64,000 nucleotides of DNA from WHSW01 sp963846165 (GTDB taxonomy: Bacteria > Actinomycetota > Thermoleophilia > Solirubrobacterales > 70-9): assembly GCA_963846165.1 (NCBI GenBank), contig CAWJUU010000005.1:1054001-1118000 (forward strand). Reading direction: 5' to 3'. The first letter of the stretch is position 1, and every line of letters begins with the position of its first letter. This document shows, piece by piece, positions 62,186-64,000 of this stretch. The notes below the pieces were generated by a model. That model was not told the DNA's origin, searched no databases, and worked only from the letters and a program-made list of their open reading frames with translations. Position numbers and translations under genes: made by a program.

Positions 62186-63574
62186 ATGACTACCGAGGTG
62201 CGCAGCGACGTCGAGTATCCGAGCGTCCGCACGCCCCTGCCCGGCCCGGCCAGTGCGAGGCTGATGTCGCGCAACGACGCGGTCATGTACGGGCCCTATC
62301 GCAACCACAACACCGTGCCGCTCTATATAGACCGCAAGACCGATTGGCTGATCGAGGACGTCGACGGCAACACCTTCGTCGATCACGTCTCGGCCTGGGG
62401 CTCGAACCCGCTCGGTGCCCAGCCCGCCGAAACGCTCGAGCGGACGATCGCGGGGATGCGGCAGTGGGGGTTCGAGATCACCGACTACGTCCGCTCGGAG
62501 CCCCCGATCCGCCTCGCCGAGCGTCTGGTCGAGCTCGCCCCGGCGAGCATCACGCGAGTCGCGACCGGGATCACCGGGACCGAGGTGGTCGAGGGCGCGG
62601 TCAAGCTCGCCCGTGAGGCGACCGGCCGGCCGATGATCCTCGGCTTCCTCGGCCAGTACCACGGCGAGACGACCTACCTGACCGCTGCCGGGTCGACCGA
62701 CCTCTCCGAGGTGACCTCGAACTCGGCCCAGTACGTCTCGGGGCTCGTCTTCGCCCCCTACCCGAACAGCTTCCGCGCCCCGTTCCACAAGGGGCCCGGG
62801 CCCTACGACGACACGATCTACGTCGACTACCTCGAGGAGGTGCTGCTGCGCCATCAGGTCGACCCCGAGCAGATCGCCGGAGTGCTGATCGAGCCCGTGC
62901 TCGGCGAGGGTGGGATCGTGATCCCCTCGGCCGCGTTCTGGAGCCGGCTGACCGGGCTCTGCGAGCGCTACGGGTGGGCGCTGATCGCCGACGAGGTGCA
63001 GACCGGGATCGGCCGCTGCGGGACGATGTTCGCGGTCGAGCGCTGGGACCTCCAACCCGACCTGATCCTGCTGGCCAAGGGCTTTGCCGGCGGCGTGATG
63101 CCGATCGGCGCCACCCTGGGAAGCGAACGGATGATGCGCGACTCGACCATGCACGTCGGCGGTACCTTCGCCTGGACCCCCGCCGCCTGCGAGGGCGCCC
63201 TGACCAACATCGAGAACATCCTCCGCGACGACGTGCTCGCCAACGTCTGCGAGATGGAGCGGGTGGCGGTCGAGGTCCTGGGGCCGCTCGTCGACCGCTA
63301 CGAGCAGGTCGGCGACGTTCGCGCCGCCGGTGGGCTGGTGGGGGTCGAGTTCGTCACCGACATGGAGACGATCAACCCGGCGCCCGCGTTCCAGCTCGCC
63401 GTCCACCACGCGGCGCTTCGTCGAGGCGTGCTCGGGATCACCCAGGAAGGCAAGTGGGTCTACCGGCTACAGCCGGCGCTCAACCAGCCGATCGAGCTCT
63501 TCCGCTGGTCCTGCGAGCGGGTCGCCGAGGCGATCGACGAGGTCAGCGCCGCACCGCCCCCCGAAGGCGGGTGA
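62186..63574 (+). CDS. class III aminotransferase
   Basis: PLP enzyme of the 4-aminobutyrate/putrescine/diaminobutyrate type, 462 residues. WLIEDVDGNTFVDHVSAWGSNPLGAQ opens the fold. The helix after TGITGTEVVEGAVKLAREATGRP binds PLP phosphate, LIADEVQTGIGRCGTMFAVE carries the Asp, and LLAKGFAGGVMPIGATLGS holds the Lys. A TAGGAGA ribosome site precedes the ATG. Divergent from the binding-protein operon; its stop overlaps the next gene. Likely removes an amino group from a polyamine-like substrate. Confidence 0.9.
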   Translation: MTTEVRSDVEYPSVRTPLPGPASARLMSRNDAVMYGPYRNHNTVPLYIDRKTDWLIEDVDGNTFVDHVSAWGSNPLGAQPAETLERTIAGMRQWGFEITDYVRSEPPIRLAERLVELAPASITRVATGITGTEVVEGAVKLAREATGRPMILGFLGQYHGETTYLTAAGSTDLSEVTSNSAQYVSGLVFAPYPNSFRAPFHKGPGPYDDTIYVDYLEEVLLRHQVDPEQIAGVLIEPVLGEGGIVIPSAAFWSRLTGLCERYGWALIADEVQTGIGRCGTMFAVERWDLQPDLILLAKGFAGGVMPIGATLGSERMMRDSTMHVGGTFAWTPAACEGALTNIENILRDDVLANVCEMERVAVEVLGPLVDRYEQVGDVRAAGGLVGVEFVTDMETINPAPAFQLAVHHAALRRGVLGITQEGKWVYRLQPALNQPIELFRWSCERVAEAIDEVSAAPPPEGG

Positions 63575-64000
63575 GCGCCCGCACCGACTGGGGCGTCGTC
63601 GTCGGCTACGCCGACCGGCTCTCGGCGCTCCCCGGCGAGCGCCTGCGGGTGATGGCCTCCTCGGCGGCCGAGCTCGAGGCGACGGTCGTGCGCCTGCCGG
63701 GCGGCGGGCCGGCGCCGATCGAGATCGCCGCTATCGCCGCCCGCGGTCGCCAGCCGGTGCGGACCGGCGCCTGCGTCGAGGTCCCCCACGATCCCGCGCT
63801 GCGGCCCGCCGGCGGGCTCGTCGTCGCCACCTGGGCCTGGCTCGCACCGGGAGCGCCGACCGGTCGCCGTCGGGTGCTGATCTCGAGCTGGAGCCCGGAC
63901 GGCGCCGACGGCTTCGCGCTCTGGCTCGAGCCCGACGGGCGCCCCGGCTTCGAGGTCGCGAGCGGCGGGCGCCGTGACCGAGTCGTCGCCGGCGCGGCGA
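63571..64000 (+). CDS. N,N-dimethylformamidase large-subunit-like protein, N-terminal fragment
   Basis: GTG at 63571 overlaps the aminotransferase stop (GTGA). The start VVVGYADRLSALPGERLRVMASS followed by EATVVRLPGGG resembles the N-terminal jelly-roll of the DMFase beta-subunit family, which here leads into a LamG-like domain (TWAWLAPGAP, LISSWSPDG, FALWLEPDGRPGFEV). The open frame runs off the window at 143 codons, so the catalytic domain is not seen. Translational coupling with the aminotransferase suggests one amine/amide pathway. Confidence 0.6.
   Translation, partial: MSARTDWGVVVGYADRLSALPGERLRVMASSAAELEATVVRLPGGGPAPIEIAAIAARGRQPVRTGACVEVPHDPALRPAGGLVVATWAWLAPGAPTGRRRVLISSWSPDGADGFALWLEPDGRPGFEVASGGRRDRVVAGAA

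Overview
The window is GC-rich (about 70%) bacterial chromosome. It shows actinobacterial habits: many genes with a TANNNT -10 hexamer only 6-9 nt before the start codon (leaderless expression), a SARP/BTAD-type regulator, TAP-like S33 hydrolases, a B12-dependent ribonucleotide reductase and frequent GTG starts. The closest overall feel is class Thermoleophilia (Solirubrobacterales/Gaiellales), probably from a metagenome. That placement is inferred from gene content, not from a marker search.

Layout. 1-5.2 kb: start of tmk and topA on the minus strand, divergent from a precorrin-2 dehydrogenase / zinc-ribbon / aldo-keto reductase / ThuA operon. 5.2-9.6 kb: hemolysin III protein, then nrdR-nrdJ behind an NrdR-box palindrome. 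9.6-12.4 kb: a TetR-MMPL efflux operon with two matching palindromic operators. 12.5-26.2 kb: mostly single genes (tautomerase, beta-propellers, SnoaL-like protein, Lon, RidA, two tandem S33 hydrolases, an AlkX/YcaQ-type glycosylase, an MFS transporter, a primary-like sigma factor, a duplicated-domain orphan). 26.2-32.4 kb: BrkB-type membrane protein, a deletion scar joining an SDR fragment to a response-regulator fragment, a thioesterase, a terminal-inverted-repeat element, msrB, serS, a cytochrome c, a flavin reductase. 32.4-47.3 kb: a complete 14-gene complex I operon, nuoA to nuoN, in canonical order. 47.3-56 kb: a giant membrane-anchored SARP-STAND-WD40 regulator with a small exported-protein gene on each side; both small genes share a 45-bp promoter box, and copies of the dispersed repeat lie nearby. 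54-64 kb: two PhoX-like phosphatases, ArsR-SRPBCC, an alpha/beta hydrolase, a metallo-hydrolase, and a divergent amine-type locus (substrate-binding lipoprotein, PhoX, GSA-type aminotransferase against a class III aminotransferase and the start of a dimethylformamidase-like gene).

Many genes carry single-base indels that break conserved proteins (nrdR, nrdJ, hemolysin III, ThuA, the streptogramin-lyase-like propeller, thioesterase, 5' part of nuoG). Conserved motifs continue on both sides of each break, so these are most likely sequencing errors. They cluster at 3-10, 22.8-23.4, 27-28 and 37-38.5 kb; 39-47 kb and 48-63 kb are almost clean. Frameshifted genes are given here as whole loci.

The most novel-looking unit is 47.3-54 kb: one 1680-residue protein joining a DNA-binding domain, two P-loop ATPase modules, a membrane helix and a WD40 sensor, lying between two exported-protein genes whose promoters share an 11-bp-spaced direct repeat of the kind SARP proteins bind.
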